Of a stretch of DNA of 38,528 nucleotides, positions 30,685-38,528 are shown piece after piece (positions within the stretch are counted from its first letter, which is position 1; every line of letters begins with the position of its first letter). The notes beneath the pieces were generated by a model that searched no databases, was not told the DNA's origin, and worked only from the letters and a program-made list of their open reading frames with translations. A program made the translations under genes and the position numbers. The stretch spans positions 1-38,528 of the forward strand of contig JAIXOO010000398.1 of NCBI GenBank assembly GCA_027486765.1, given 5' to 3'. Origin of the DNA: Saprospiraceae bacterium (GTDB lineage Bacteria; Bacteroidota; Bacteroidia; Chitinophagales; Saprospiraceae).

Positions 30685-30731
30685 TGAAGTAGTCACGATT
30701 TAATCTGACAGATTAAGTTGGGACTACTTCA
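30685..30731. terminator. Bidirectional hairpin terminator between convergent genes
   Basis: 23-nt arms (30685-30707 and 30709-30731) pair with three mismatches around a single-base loop. It starts 3 nt after the protease stop and ends 12 nt before the stop of the minus-strand gene. Confidence 0.65.
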
Positions 30732-30743
30732 ACTTTAGAGATG

Positions 30744-31484
30744 CTATAAGATTTCGACCCTGTTTTTAATTTCGCCACCTAAAACATGCCAATACTCATT
30801 TCTACGCATATGTATTGGATGAGGGCAAAGGACATACAACGTGCCTTCTTTAACTACGAAATGCGCAGCATAAATTCCCATTGAAAATGATTCAGTTGCT
30901 GCGTGATCGATTAACACGTCCCAGTATTTTTTCATTTTTGTTGAATAACAGACCACGACTTTGGGTTTATACTGGGTGATTTTATGCTTTAGTGTTTCAA
31001 GCCTTTGTAGTCCTACTTCCCGTTGGTACCTTTCCCTTGATTCCAATAGCTCGTTTTCAGGAAACCATTCTGCGTACCTCCATGCCTTATTGTTGGGGGA
31101 GGCCAGTGGAAAAATTTCCAGCAAGCAATGATCACTGTTTGTTCGACCCAGGCGCAGTTGTTGAAATGCCTTGACAATATCCTTGGAGATATTCTCATGG
31201 TTAAAGGCCAACAATAACCGAATCAACTTATTCCAGGTAGGCTGAATTCTGATTTTTTTACCATTGTGTGATTCAAATAAATTGGTATCTGGAAATTGTT
31301 TATGTTGTTCGTAGACGTCCAACAATCCTTCGTTTTCGGACTTTTGCCAACTTTCCATTTTTGCTTCAATATCCTCTTTTTTGTTCCCTCCCCCCTCTTC
31401 AATGCCAATCAACCAGATTGGTGCTTCAAACGTGCCATAACCGAAAAAACGATCAATGTATTGCTGTAATAGAGATGTGTTCAT
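30744..31484 (-). CDS. Possible uracil-DNA-glycosylase-fold protein
   Basis: The 246-residue protein on the minus strand is convergent with the subtilase gene. Features suggest, but do not prove, the UDG superfamily: an early hydrophobic strand with glycines ('APIWLIGIEEGGG', residues ~21-33), a 'VVVCYSTKMKKYW' strand and a C-terminal 'LYVLCPHPIHMRRNEYW' with the His-Pro pair where UDGs have their HP(S/P) loop. Classical catalytic GEAPG is absent, so it would be a divergent or non-enzymatic member. UDG-fold proteins are found in anti-phage systems. A product of unknown family is the fallback. Confidence 0.5.
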   Translation of the reverse strand: MNTSLLQQYIDRFFGYGTFEAPIWLIGIEEGGGNKKEDIEAKMESWQKSENEGLLDVYEQHKQFPDTNLFESHNGKKIRIQPTWNKLIRLLLAFNHENISKDIVKAFQQLRLGRTNSDHCLLEIFPLASPNNKAWRYAEWFPENELLESRERYQREVGLQRLETLKHKITQYKPKVVVCYSTKMKKYWDVLIDHAATESFSMGIYAAHFVVKEGTLYVLCPHPIHMRRNEYWHVLGGEIKNRVEIL

Positions 31485-31606
31485 AAAGTGTTGTTTGCTT
31501 TTAAGGAAATCTTTTAAAATTTTTTACACATAAGCATTAAAACTAACATTTGCGCATGTATATTGCTTGAAGTTTGATGAAAAATTGATAAATATTCCTC
31601 AAGACC

Positions 31607-32206
31607 ATGAACAACAACCTGCTTTTAACAACTGTAATTCAAAATCTTCCCTCAATTTTCGAAAAACTCAAATCCAGTCACTTTGAACGTTATGCTTACC
31701 TGATCCACAACCTAAAATCTACGGATGTGAGCGCCAATGCTGCGTTTCAAACAAAATTCAATGGGCTCTACAGGGTGCGCTTTCGGCCAGCAGAATGGAA
31801 AAAAGTCTACTATGCATGGATGGAAAAAATGAAAACCAATCCAAATCCCTCTTTTGAAGAGACGATGAACCACCTTTATCAACAAACCGGAAAAATTGAG
31901 CCCTCCTTCTCTTCCAAACTGGTGGCCATTATCAATCCTGATGCTCCTGTTTACGATTCTGTAGTGGCATCTCGCTTGGGCTTGAATGCCCCTAAGCAGT
32001 ATGTGCCCGATCATGAACGAATCCAGGCTTTCGCTGAAATGTATACTTCACTTTCCACTCAGATGAATCGTTTGATTGAGCAACCTGATTTTCCTAAACT
32101 GAGTAGAGCGCTGGATGCTCAATTTGTCCAATTTGCCCCTGCTTTGACACCCATGAGGAAATTGGATTTGCTACTTTGGCAATTTAGACCTAATCGATCT
32201 TTCTGA
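31607..32206 (+). CDS. Hypothetical protein, 199 residues
   Basis: It is divergent from the UDG-like gene, with a 122-nt AT-rich intergenic region between them. It is mostly helical. The segment 'KIEPSFSSKLVAIINPDAPVYDSVVASRLGL' (about residues 95-125) is a recognisable conserved-looking core. It recalls helix-hairpin-helix glycosylase-like proteins that carry 'INPxxxPIYDSxV', but the catalytic Lys/Asp motif of that fold is not seen. It may work with the neighbouring UDG-like protein, sharing a control region. Function unknown. Confidence 0.65.
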   Translation: MNNNLLLTTVIQNLPSIFEKLKSSHFERYAYLIHNLKSTDVSANAAFQTKFNGLYRVRFRPAEWKKVYYAWMEKMKTNPNPSFEETMNHLYQQTGKIEPSFSSKLVAIINPDAPVYDSVVASRLGLNAPKQYVPDHERIQAFAEMYTSLSTQMNRLIEQPDFPKLSRALDAQFVQFAPALTPMRKLDLLLWQFRPNRSF

Positions 32207-32355
32207 ATGCTTTTATGCGTTTAAATGCATGTGAAGTAATGAATTTGATCGATTTTTTTTGTTTGCCTACGAATCATTTCATCCTTTGTGACTTTTTTGG
32301 AAATGGAGGAAGGTGAGAGGGAGGCACCCTCGTAAAACCCAATCCTCTAATGAGC

Positions 32356-35022
32356 TCATTCTCCTCTTTCCTTCCATACCTGATCTAATTCTTCCAGTCT
32401 TTTCTGGAAATACTTCTTATCAGTAATGCTATCTGAGTCATTGATGCAGGCTTGATACAATCGCTTGGCTCGTTCATAATCTAGACGAAGCGGAACACTT
32501 TTGGCAATTTTCTCGGCATAGAGATCAGCAAAGGCAGCAATTTGCCAGGCATCGTGGCCAGCAATAAGCAGGGTTTCGTTGTTGGGCTTCTGATCTAAGA
32601 GGTTTTCTAATCCGTAGGCAAATAGTTTTATATGGCTAAGACCAGGCAGATTTAACGCATATTTCCCCGTACTTAGGGTAACTGGAGGTACTAACTCCAA
32701 TACTTTTGCAATCTTATCATTTGATCCAATGGCCAACCTTTGACCATTAGGTGAAAAAACTACACTAGAAACTGCATCATTACAATTCGCTTGGCTCAAT
32801 ATTGCTTTTCCTGTGCTCAAGTCCCATATCCTTGCTAAATAATCAAATGATCCCGTAGCTAACCATTGTCCGCTTGGGGAAAAGGCTACACTACTAACGC
32901 TAGCAGGTCCTTCTAAATTAAAGAGCTCTTTACCTGTACTCAAGTCCCATACCTTCGCCGTATTATCATAAGACCCTGTGGCTAATCTTTGACCATTAGG
33001 TGAGAAGACTACACTAGAAACCAGGTCACTGTGTCCTTGCAGATTTAGAATAGCTTCGCCTGTGCTCAACTCCCACACCTTCGCCGTTTTATCATAAGAC
33101 CCAGTGGCCAGTCTTTGTCCATCTGGCGAAAATGCTACACTAGAAATGTGAAAACTATGTCCTTTTAGGCTCAACAGAGCTTTACCTGTACTCAGTTCCC
33201 ATATCTTTGCTGTTTGGTCACTTGATCCTGTGGCCAGCCTTTGTCCGTCTGGAGAAAAAACTATACTAGAGACCTCACCATAATGTGTTAGATTTAATAA
33301 TTCTTTGCCCGTTTTAATGTCCCATACCTTCGCTGTCATATCTTTTGAACCGGTAGCCAGTTTTCGCCCATCTGGCGAAAAGGCAACGCTAGAAATAACG
33401 TTACTATGTCCTTGCAAGTTAAGAAGAACCTTGCTTGAGTTTAAGTCCCAGATTTTCACTGTCTTGTCCCAAGATCCTGTGGCCAAGCTCTGCCCACTTG
33501 GCGAAAAGGCCACACTTGAAATGACACCTGTATGCCCTTGTAGGCTCAGTAGATTTTTACTTGAGTTTAAGTCCCAGATTTTTGCTATATTGTTCCAAAA
33601 CCCAGTGGCCAACCTTTGTCCGTCTGGAGAAAAGGCCACACTAGTAATAAAGGCTCTATTAAAAACTCCAGCATGCCCTTGCAAGTTCAAAAGGTTCTTA
33701 CCAGTGCTTAAGTCCCAGATTTTTGCCGTATTATCCAAAGATCCCGTAGCTAACCTTTGTCCATCTGGTGAAAAAGCCACACTTTCAATAGAGCGACTGT
33801 GCCCTTTTAGAGTTAAAATAGCTTCCCCCTTATTTAAGTCCCACATTTTTGCCGTATTATCCGAAGATCCCGTAGCTAACCTTTGCTCATCAGGTGAAAA
33901 GGCCACACTACTAATTGATCCACTATGCCCGATCAGGCTTAAGAGAGTGTTACCTGAATTCAAGTCCCATATTTTCGCTGTATAGTCCCACGACCCTGTG
34001 GCCAATCTTTGTCCATTCGGTGAAAAGGCTACACTCGAAATGCGATCACTATGTCCTTTTAAACTTAACAGTTCTTCGCCTGTATTCAAATTCCATAATT
34101 TCGCTGTCGTATCTTTTGAACCAGTAACTAATTTTTGCCCATCTGGCGAAAAGGCTATGCTAGTGATACCGGCATTATGTCCTTGAAGGCTTAGGATTTT
34201 TTTTCCTGAATTCAAATCCCATATTCTTGCCTTCTTGTTTTCAGACCCTGTAGCGAGCCTTTGTCCATCTGGTGAAAAGGCTACACTAGAAATAGCAGCA
34301 CTATCACCTTCCAAGTTCAAAAGTACTTTGCCAGTCTTCAATTCCCATATTTTCGTCGTCCAATCCCCTGAACCTGTTGCTAGTTTTTGCCCATCTGGTG
34401 AAAAGGCTACACACCAAACGATGAGAGCGTGCCCATCCAAATTTAAATTCCAGGGTAAAGGATTTTGGTCAATATTGTCATTGTAATAAAGAGCCTCAAC
34501 CAGTGCTCGGGTAACATACAAGTTGTTATCATCTACATATCGATGTGCAAACTCAGCAAGACGGTAAGCACTTGTTCGGTCACCTTCTTTCAGCGCAATT
34601 TGGCTTTTGTAGGCGAGGTCATTGGCGTAGGCGCGGCGAGCAGCAAGTTGGGCGGCACGGGATGTGCTATCAGCCCGAAATTTTTCTTGGTTTGCTTTTA
34701 ATGTTTGTTTATTCGCCTCTTCAGCAAGCTTATTCGCTCGGTTCTTTTCAACATCCGCCCGCTCCTTCTCACTCTGGATCGCCTCAAAAGCCCGCTTCCG
34801 CAATGCCTTTATCTTATCCCGCTTCACCTGATCACTCCCCGCAAAATTCTCCGCATCATCCAAATTAGCCAGCACCTTCTCGTACTTATCCTTTGCAGTA
34901 GAAGTCTTCAAAATTTGCTCCGCCTTTTGAAAAGCACAGTCAAAGGTATTACAAGGCTGCTGCGCAATACCTGGCAAACCTGGCAGACAAAAAATCAGCG
35001 CGATCAATAATTCTTTTTTCAT
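32356..35022 (-). CDS. Exported WD40-repeat protein (copy 1), 14 blades
   Basis: The 888-residue protein starts with a Sec signal peptide ('MKKELLIALIFCLPGLPGIA', cleavage probably before QQPC). A charged coiled coil rich in EKERAD/AEEAN heptads (about 85-135) follows, then a helical TPR-like segment ('AYANDLAYKSQIALKEGDRTSAYRLAEFAHRYV'). Fourteen WD40 repeats of 41-43 residues come next (VAFSPDGQRLATGSxDxTAKIWDLxTGK), enough for two seven-bladed propellers. A helical C-terminal domain ends it ('HDAWQIAAFADLYAEKIAKSVP'). WD40 propellers scaffold protein complexes; the location is envelope or outside. It is the last of three tandem paralogues, and the 58-nt gap to the upstream copy is itself duplicated. 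The partner is unknown. Confidence 0.92.
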   Translation of the reverse strand: MKKELLIALIFCLPGLPGIAQQPCNTFDCAFQKAEQILKTSTAKDKYEKVLANLDDAENFAGSDQVKRDKIKALRKRAFEAIQSEKERADVEKNRANKLAEEANKQTLKANQEKFRADSTSRAAQLAARRAYANDLAYKSQIALKEGDRTSAYRLAEFAHRYVDDNNLYVTRALVEALYYNDNIDQNPLPWNLNLDGHALIVWCVAFSPDGQKLATGSGDWTTKIWELKTGKVLLNLEGDSAAISSVAFSPDGQRLATGSENKKARIWDLNSGKKILSLQGHNAGITSIAFSPDGQKLVTGSKDTTAKLWNLNTGEELLSLKGHSDRISSVAFSPNGQRLATGSWDYTAKIWDLNSGNTLLSLIGHSGSISSVAFSPDEQRLATGSSDNTAKMWDLNKGEAILTLKGHSRSIESVAFSPDGQRLATGSLDNTAKIWDLSTGKNLLNLQGHAGVFNRAFITSVAFSPDGQRLATGFWNNIAKIWDLNSSKNLLSLQGHTGVISSVAFSPSGQSLATGSWDKTVKIWDLNSSKVLLNLQGHSNVISSVAFSPDGRKLATGSKDMTAKVWDIKTGKELLNLTHYGEVSSIVFSPDGQRLATGSSDQTAKIWELSTGKALLSLKGHSFHISSVAFSPDGQRLATGSYDKTAKVWELSTGEAILNLQGHSDLVSSVVFSPNGQRLATGSYDNTAKVWDLSTGKELFNLEGPASVSSVAFSPSGQWLATGSFDYLARIWDLSTGKAILSQANCNDAVSSVVFSPNGQRLAIGSNDKIAKVLELVPPVTLSTGKYALNLPGLSHIKLFAYGLENLLDQKPNNETLLIAGHDAWQIAAFADLYAEKIAKSVPLRLDYERAKRLYQACINDSDSITDKKYFQKRLEELDQVWKERGE

Positions 35023-35080
35023 GCCCTAATTGATGTTTTAATTTAAGTGATTAGCAGTGCTCTGTATTTCAAGTATTTAT

Positions 35081-37915
35081 TCATTTTTTCGTTTTCTTTA
35101 ATATCTCATCCGCCTTAGCATCCAATTCTTTGGCCTTAACCTCTTTACCATTATCCCTATACAATACAGCCCAGCTGCGAAGCATCCAGTAATAATCCTT
35201 GCGAATGAGTAGTTCATCCTGCAGCGCCAGTGCCGCTGCATACAGCCGATCAGCACGGGTATACGATACCTCTGCACTGCTTATTATGTTATTTTTCCTA
35301 GCTTGGCCAGCTGTCAAATCGGCAAAAGCTTTGATTTGCCAGGCATCGCTAGTAGAGATGAGTTTTTGTTCGTTTTCGAGATTTAAGTCAAGGAGGGTTT
35401 CTAGGTTATAAGTGATTAACTTTAGAGCGTTAAGCGGTGATAAACGCCTACTTTTGTTCAATTTTTCAACAATATTGTCTGGATTAATTTCCCAAATTTT
35501 AGTAGTACGGTCAAAGGAGCCAGTTGCAAGCTGGGTACCATCTGGAGAGAAAGAAACGTCTCTTATTATGGAAGTATGGCCTTGGATTGTGATTGGTTGC
35601 AAACCAAATTGAAGGTCCCAAATCTTAGTTGTTTTGTCCCATGAACCTGTGGCGAGTCTTCTACTATCTGGAGAGAAAGAAGCGCTTTCGATGAGCGAAT
35701 TATGGCCTTCAAGGCTAAAGAGTAGTTTTCCTGTCTGGGAATCCCAAATTTTGGCGGTGTTGTCATTAGATCCAGTCGCGAGCCTACTACCATTAGGGGA
35801 AAAAGAGACGCAATTAACCGCCCCAACATGTCCATTAAGTGTAGAAAAAAGTTTATTCAATTCTAAGTCCCAGATTTTGGCGGTTAGATCGTTAGATCCC
35901 GTGGCGAGTCTTTTCCCATCTGGAGAGAATGCGACACTCTTGACATCACCAGCATGTTCTTCAAAGGTAAAAATTAGTTTACCCGACTCTAAATCCCAAA
36001 TTTTGGCAGTTTGATCGTCTGATCCCGTGGCGAGTCTTTTCCCGTCGGGGGAGAATGCGATGCTCGTAACATCCCCGGCATGCCCTTCAAGGTTGAAAAG
36101 TAGCACATTTGACTCTAAATCCCAGATTTTGGCAGTTTGATCGTCTGATCCAGTAGCGAGTCTTTTCCCGTCAGGGGAGAATGCTATATCGTTAACTATA
36201 TCGGCGTGTCCTTTAAGAGTTAGAATTGTTTTGCCTGATTGAATATCCCAAATTTTGGCAGTTTGATCGTCTGACCCAGTAGCTAGCTTTTTACCATCTG
36301 GGGAAAACGATACGGCGGTAACGCTGGAAGTATCTTCTTTTAGGGTTAAAGTTTGTAAGCCGGGTGTCATATGCCAAATTTTCGTTACATTCTCAGGATT
36401 GTAATTATAGAGAGTTCCATCCCCAGATACTGTTGCAAGTTTTGTTCCATCTGGTGAAAATGCAACGCTATTGATTGATTGTATATGCCCTTGAAGGGTT
36501 GTAATTAATTTACCAGATTGAGCATCCCAAAGTTTGATTGTTTTGTCCTCGGATCCGGTTGCAAGCACTTTAGAATTGGGGTAGAAAGCTACGCTATTAA
36601 CTGAATTTGTATGCCCTTCAAGAGTGAAAATTAGTCTGCCGAATTGAGCATCCCAAATTTTGACCTTATTGTCCCATGAACCTGATGCGAGTAATTTACC
36701 ATCAGGGGAAAAAGCGACACTCCAAACTGCAGAATTATGACTTTCAAGTATTATTTTTTGATTACCAGAATGAGTTTCCCAAATTATAGCAGTACTATCC
36801 GAAGATCCAGTTGCAAAATGCTTACCATCAGGAGAAAAAGTGACACTCCATACTTCTCCCTTATGGCCTTTTAGGGTTACGATGGGTTTATTAGATTGGA
36901 TATCCCAAATTTTGGCAGTATTATCCGAAGATCCGGTTGCAAAATGCTTACCATCAGGAGAAAAGGTAATACTGTTTACGGATTCGGTATGGCCTTTAAG
37001 GGTAGTGATCAATCTACCTGATTGGGTATCCCAAATTTTAGCAACATTATCAAATGACCCAGTTGCAAGTTTGCTGCCATCTGGAGAAAAAGAGACACTG
37101 CGAACTGAAGAACTATGAATAAGGACTAATGTTGGCTTACCTGATCGGATATCCCAAATTATTGCCGAGTGGTCGTCAGAACCTGTTGCAAGTCGTGAAC
37201 CATCAGGAGAGAAAGCAACGCTTCTAACGCGAGAAGTATGCCCAATAATGTCCTCTGACCATGTCAAGACTTGGTGGGTAGGCACATCGTTGTAATATAA
37301 TGCATCCAACAAAGCGCGTAATACATTAGTATTATCGTTATTTACAAACCGGTGGGCAAAAGTGGCCAATTGAAAGGCAGTAGTTCGGTCGCCTCTTTCA
37401 AGTGCAATCTGGCTTTTGTAGGCCAGGTCATTAGCATATGCAGTAAGGGTTTGGCGGCGATTGGCCTCTGCAGTGCTGTCAGCGCGTATTTTAGCTACTG
37501 TGGCAAGGATTGTTTGTCTTTGAGCTTCTATGGCAGCTGTATCTGCACGAAGCTTTTCTTTGATTGCTTTTTCAGTTTGCTTTTTCGCCTCTTCAGCAAG
37601 CTGATTGGCGCGCTCTTTTTCTGCTCTAGCTTTTTCTGCCTGCAAATCCGCCCTTTCCTTCTCCCCCCGAATCGCCTCAAAAGCCCTTTTCCGCAACGCC
37701 TTAATCTTCTCCTTTTTCACCTGATCCCCCCCCGCAAAATTCTCCGCATCATCCAAATTGGCCAGCACTTTCTCATACTTATCCTTAGCAGTGGAAGTCT
37801 TCAGAATCTGCTCCGCCTTTTGATACGCACAGTCAAAAGTATTACAAGGTTGCTGCGCAAAACCCAGCAAGCCTTGCAGGCAAAATATCAACGCGATCAA
37901 TAATTCTTTTTTCAT
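35081..37915 (-). CDS. Exported WD40-repeat protein (copy 2), 14 blades
   Basis: The 944-residue paralogue of the downstream gene has a near-identical first ~70 residues, including the signal peptide and the conserved 'CNTFDCAYQKAEQILKTSTAKDKYEKVLANLDDAENFAG' region (positions ~22-61). Its coiled coil is longer (extra 'EKARAEKERAN' and 'IKEKLRADTAAIEAQRQ' heptads). There are 14 WD40 repeats, one with an insertion ('GDGTLYNYNPENVTKIW'). The helical C-terminal domain has extra residues ending 'AKELDAKADEILKKTKK', which copy 1 lacks but copy 3 has. The WD40 repeats of the copies differ more than the ends do. It is likely in one transcript with copies 1 and 3. Confidence 0.92.
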   Translation of the reverse strand: MKKELLIALIFCLQGLLGFAQQPCNTFDCAYQKAEQILKTSTAKDKYEKVLANLDDAENFAGGDQVKKEKIKALRKRAFEAIRGEKERADLQAEKARAEKERANQLAEEAKKQTEKAIKEKLRADTAAIEAQRQTILATVAKIRADSTAEANRRQTLTAYANDLAYKSQIALERGDRTTAFQLATFAHRFVNNDNTNVLRALLDALYYNDVPTHQVLTWSEDIIGHTSRVRSVAFSPDGSRLATGSDDHSAIIWDIRSGKPTLVLIHSSSVRSVSFSPDGSKLATGSFDNVAKIWDTQSGRLITTLKGHTESVNSITFSPDGKHFATGSSDNTAKIWDIQSNKPIVTLKGHKGEVWSVTFSPDGKHFATGSSDSTAIIWETHSGNQKIILESHNSAVWSVAFSPDGKLLASGSWDNKVKIWDAQFGRLIFTLEGHTNSVNSVAFYPNSKVLATGSEDKTIKLWDAQSGKLITTLQGHIQSINSVAFSPDGTKLATVSGDGTLYNYNPENVTKIWHMTPGLQTLTLKEDTSSVTAVSFSPDGKKLATGSDDQTAKIWDIQSGKTILTLKGHADIVNDIAFSPDGKRLATGSDDQTAKIWDLESNVLLFNLEGHAGDVTSIAFSPDGKRLATGSDDQTAKIWDLESGKLIFTFEEHAGDVKSVAFSPDGKRLATGSNDLTAKIWDLELNKLFSTLNGHVGAVNCVSFSPNGSRLATGSNDNTAKIWDSQTGKLLFSLEGHNSLIESASFSPDSRRLATGSWDKTTKIWDLQFGLQPITIQGHTSIIRDVSFSPDGTQLATGSFDRTTKIWEINPDNIVEKLNKSRRLSPLNALKLITYNLETLLDLNLENEQKLISTSDAWQIKAFADLTAGQARKNNIISSAEVSYTRADRLYAAALALQDELLIRKDYYWMLRSWAVLYRDNGKEVKAKELDAKADEILKKTKK

Positions 37916-37973
37916 GGCCTAATTGATGTTTTAACTGAAGTGATTAGTTGTGTTCTGTATTTCAGGCATATTC

Positions 37974-38528
37974 CTATTTCTCCTCCTTCCACAACCCATC
38001 CGCCTTCCCTTCCAATTCCTTCGCCTTCCCCTCCTTCCCATCATCCCGATACACCGCCGCCCATTTGCGCAGCATCTTTGCCCAATCCATCTTGATGAGC
38101 AGTTCATCCTGTAGCGCCAGTGCCGCTGCATACAGCCGATTGGCGCGGGCATAAGGTGCCTCTACCCTACTGAGCACATTGCTACCCCCCGCCTGCGCTG
38201 CCGCCAGATCGGCAAAGGCTTTGATTTGCCACACTTCGCGGGTGGCGATGAGTTTGGACTCGTTGTCGGAGTGGAGGTCGAGGAGAGTTTCCAGGTTGTA
38301 AGAAATCAATTGAGGGGCACTAAGGGGGGATAAATGCCGGTTTTTATTGGCTTTATCAATAATTTGTCCAGGGTCTATCTCCCAAATTTTGGCGCTGTTG
38401 TCGGAAGATCCCGTGGCCAGTCGTTTGCTGTCGGGGGAAAAAGCGACGCTCCCGATGCTTGTGCTTACTTCCAGGCTGAGGGTTTGTTTATTGGATTCTA
38501 GGTCCCAAATTTTGGCGGTTCTGTCGGA
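37974..38528 (-). CDS. WD40-repeat protein (copy 3), C-terminal part only
   Basis: The reading frame is open from the window edge to the stop at 37974, giving 185 codons. It begins inside a WD40 repeat ('SDRTAKIWDLES'), contains one more full repeat ('VAFSPDSKRLATGSSDNSAKIWEI') and the shared helical C-terminal domain ('REVWQIKAFADLAAAQAGGSN', '...KAKELEGKADGLWKEEK'). It is closest to copy 2 at the C-terminus. The start lies beyond the window. The TTG near 38309 that would open a shorter frame is internal. Confidence 0.9.
   Translation of the reverse strand, partial: SDRTAKIWDLESNKQTLSLEVSTSIGSVAFSPDSKRLATGSSDNSAKIWEIDPGQIIDKANKNRHLSPLSAPQLISYNLETLLDLHSDNESKLIATREVWQIKAFADLAAAQAGGSNVLSRVEAPYARANRLYAAALALQDELLIKMDWAKMLRKWAAVYRDDGKEGKAKELEGKADGLWKEEK

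Noticed and set aside
33305-36014. Plus-strand repetitive open frames opposite the WD40 genes
   Set aside because: Shadows of WD40 repeats; the products are periodic copies of complementary codons.

Overview
The window looks like a chromosomal accessory (defence-type) region of a Bacteroidota bacterium, most likely of the Saprospiria type (Lewinella/Haliscomenobacter-like). This rests on promoters of the TAnnTTTG type, start codons without recognisable Shine-Dalgarno sequences, and the protein families present. There is no rRNA or tRNA gene to fix the genus.

Layout. 1-4100: small hypothetical genes in C-rich DNA, sprinkled with short hairpin repeats. An intact 97-residue gene is followed by two 5'-truncated copies of itself. 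Between the copies sit two AT-rich acquired-looking genes, a KilA-N protein and an XRE-like helix-turn-helix protein. 4100-9500: a giant leucine-rich-repeat Roco (Roc-COR GTPase) protein with a probable effector-associated domain at its C-terminus, followed 10 nt later by a four-helix membrane protein. 9560-16950: a Trypco1 protein and two tandem paralogous STAND proteins (trypsin-like protease, NB-ARC-like NTPase, 14 or 12 TPRs). 17100-25090: a type I restriction-modification operon (hsdM, hsdS, hsdR) with an ABC-type AAA ATPase and a TOPRIM/DUF4276-like nuclease gene lodged between hsdS and hsdR. The lodged pair has its own promoter, and a 17-codon duplicate of the hsdR start lies upstream of it. 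25090-27180: small orphan genes, a perfect 27-bp-arm palindrome, decayed coding sequence and a two-repeat CRISPR-like relic. 27180-30680: an AAA+ ATPase directly abutting a subtilisin-family protease. 30740-32210: a possible uracil-DNA-glycosylase-fold protein and an unknown protein, divergently transcribed. 32350-38528: three tandem paralogues (the last cut by the window edge) of exported 14-blade WD40 proteins on the minus strand.

How it fits together. From 4.2 to 30.7 kb nearly every gene belongs to a family associated with phage or invader sensing: repeat-domain sensors (LRR, TPR), signalling NTPases (Roco, STAND, AAA+), proteases (trypsin-like, S8), a membrane protein and nucleases. This is a dense defence island. 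A recurring pattern is that the recognition parts (LRRs, TPRs, HsdS specificity domains) are AT-rich and variable while the enzymatic parts are GC-rich and conserved. The strongest candidates for something undescribed are the ATPase-TOPRIM module inside the hsd operon with its insertion scar, the cassette-like array of truncated gene tails at 1.5-4.1 kb, and the Roco plus membrane-protein pair. All functional statements are inferred from motifs read by eye; no database search was run.
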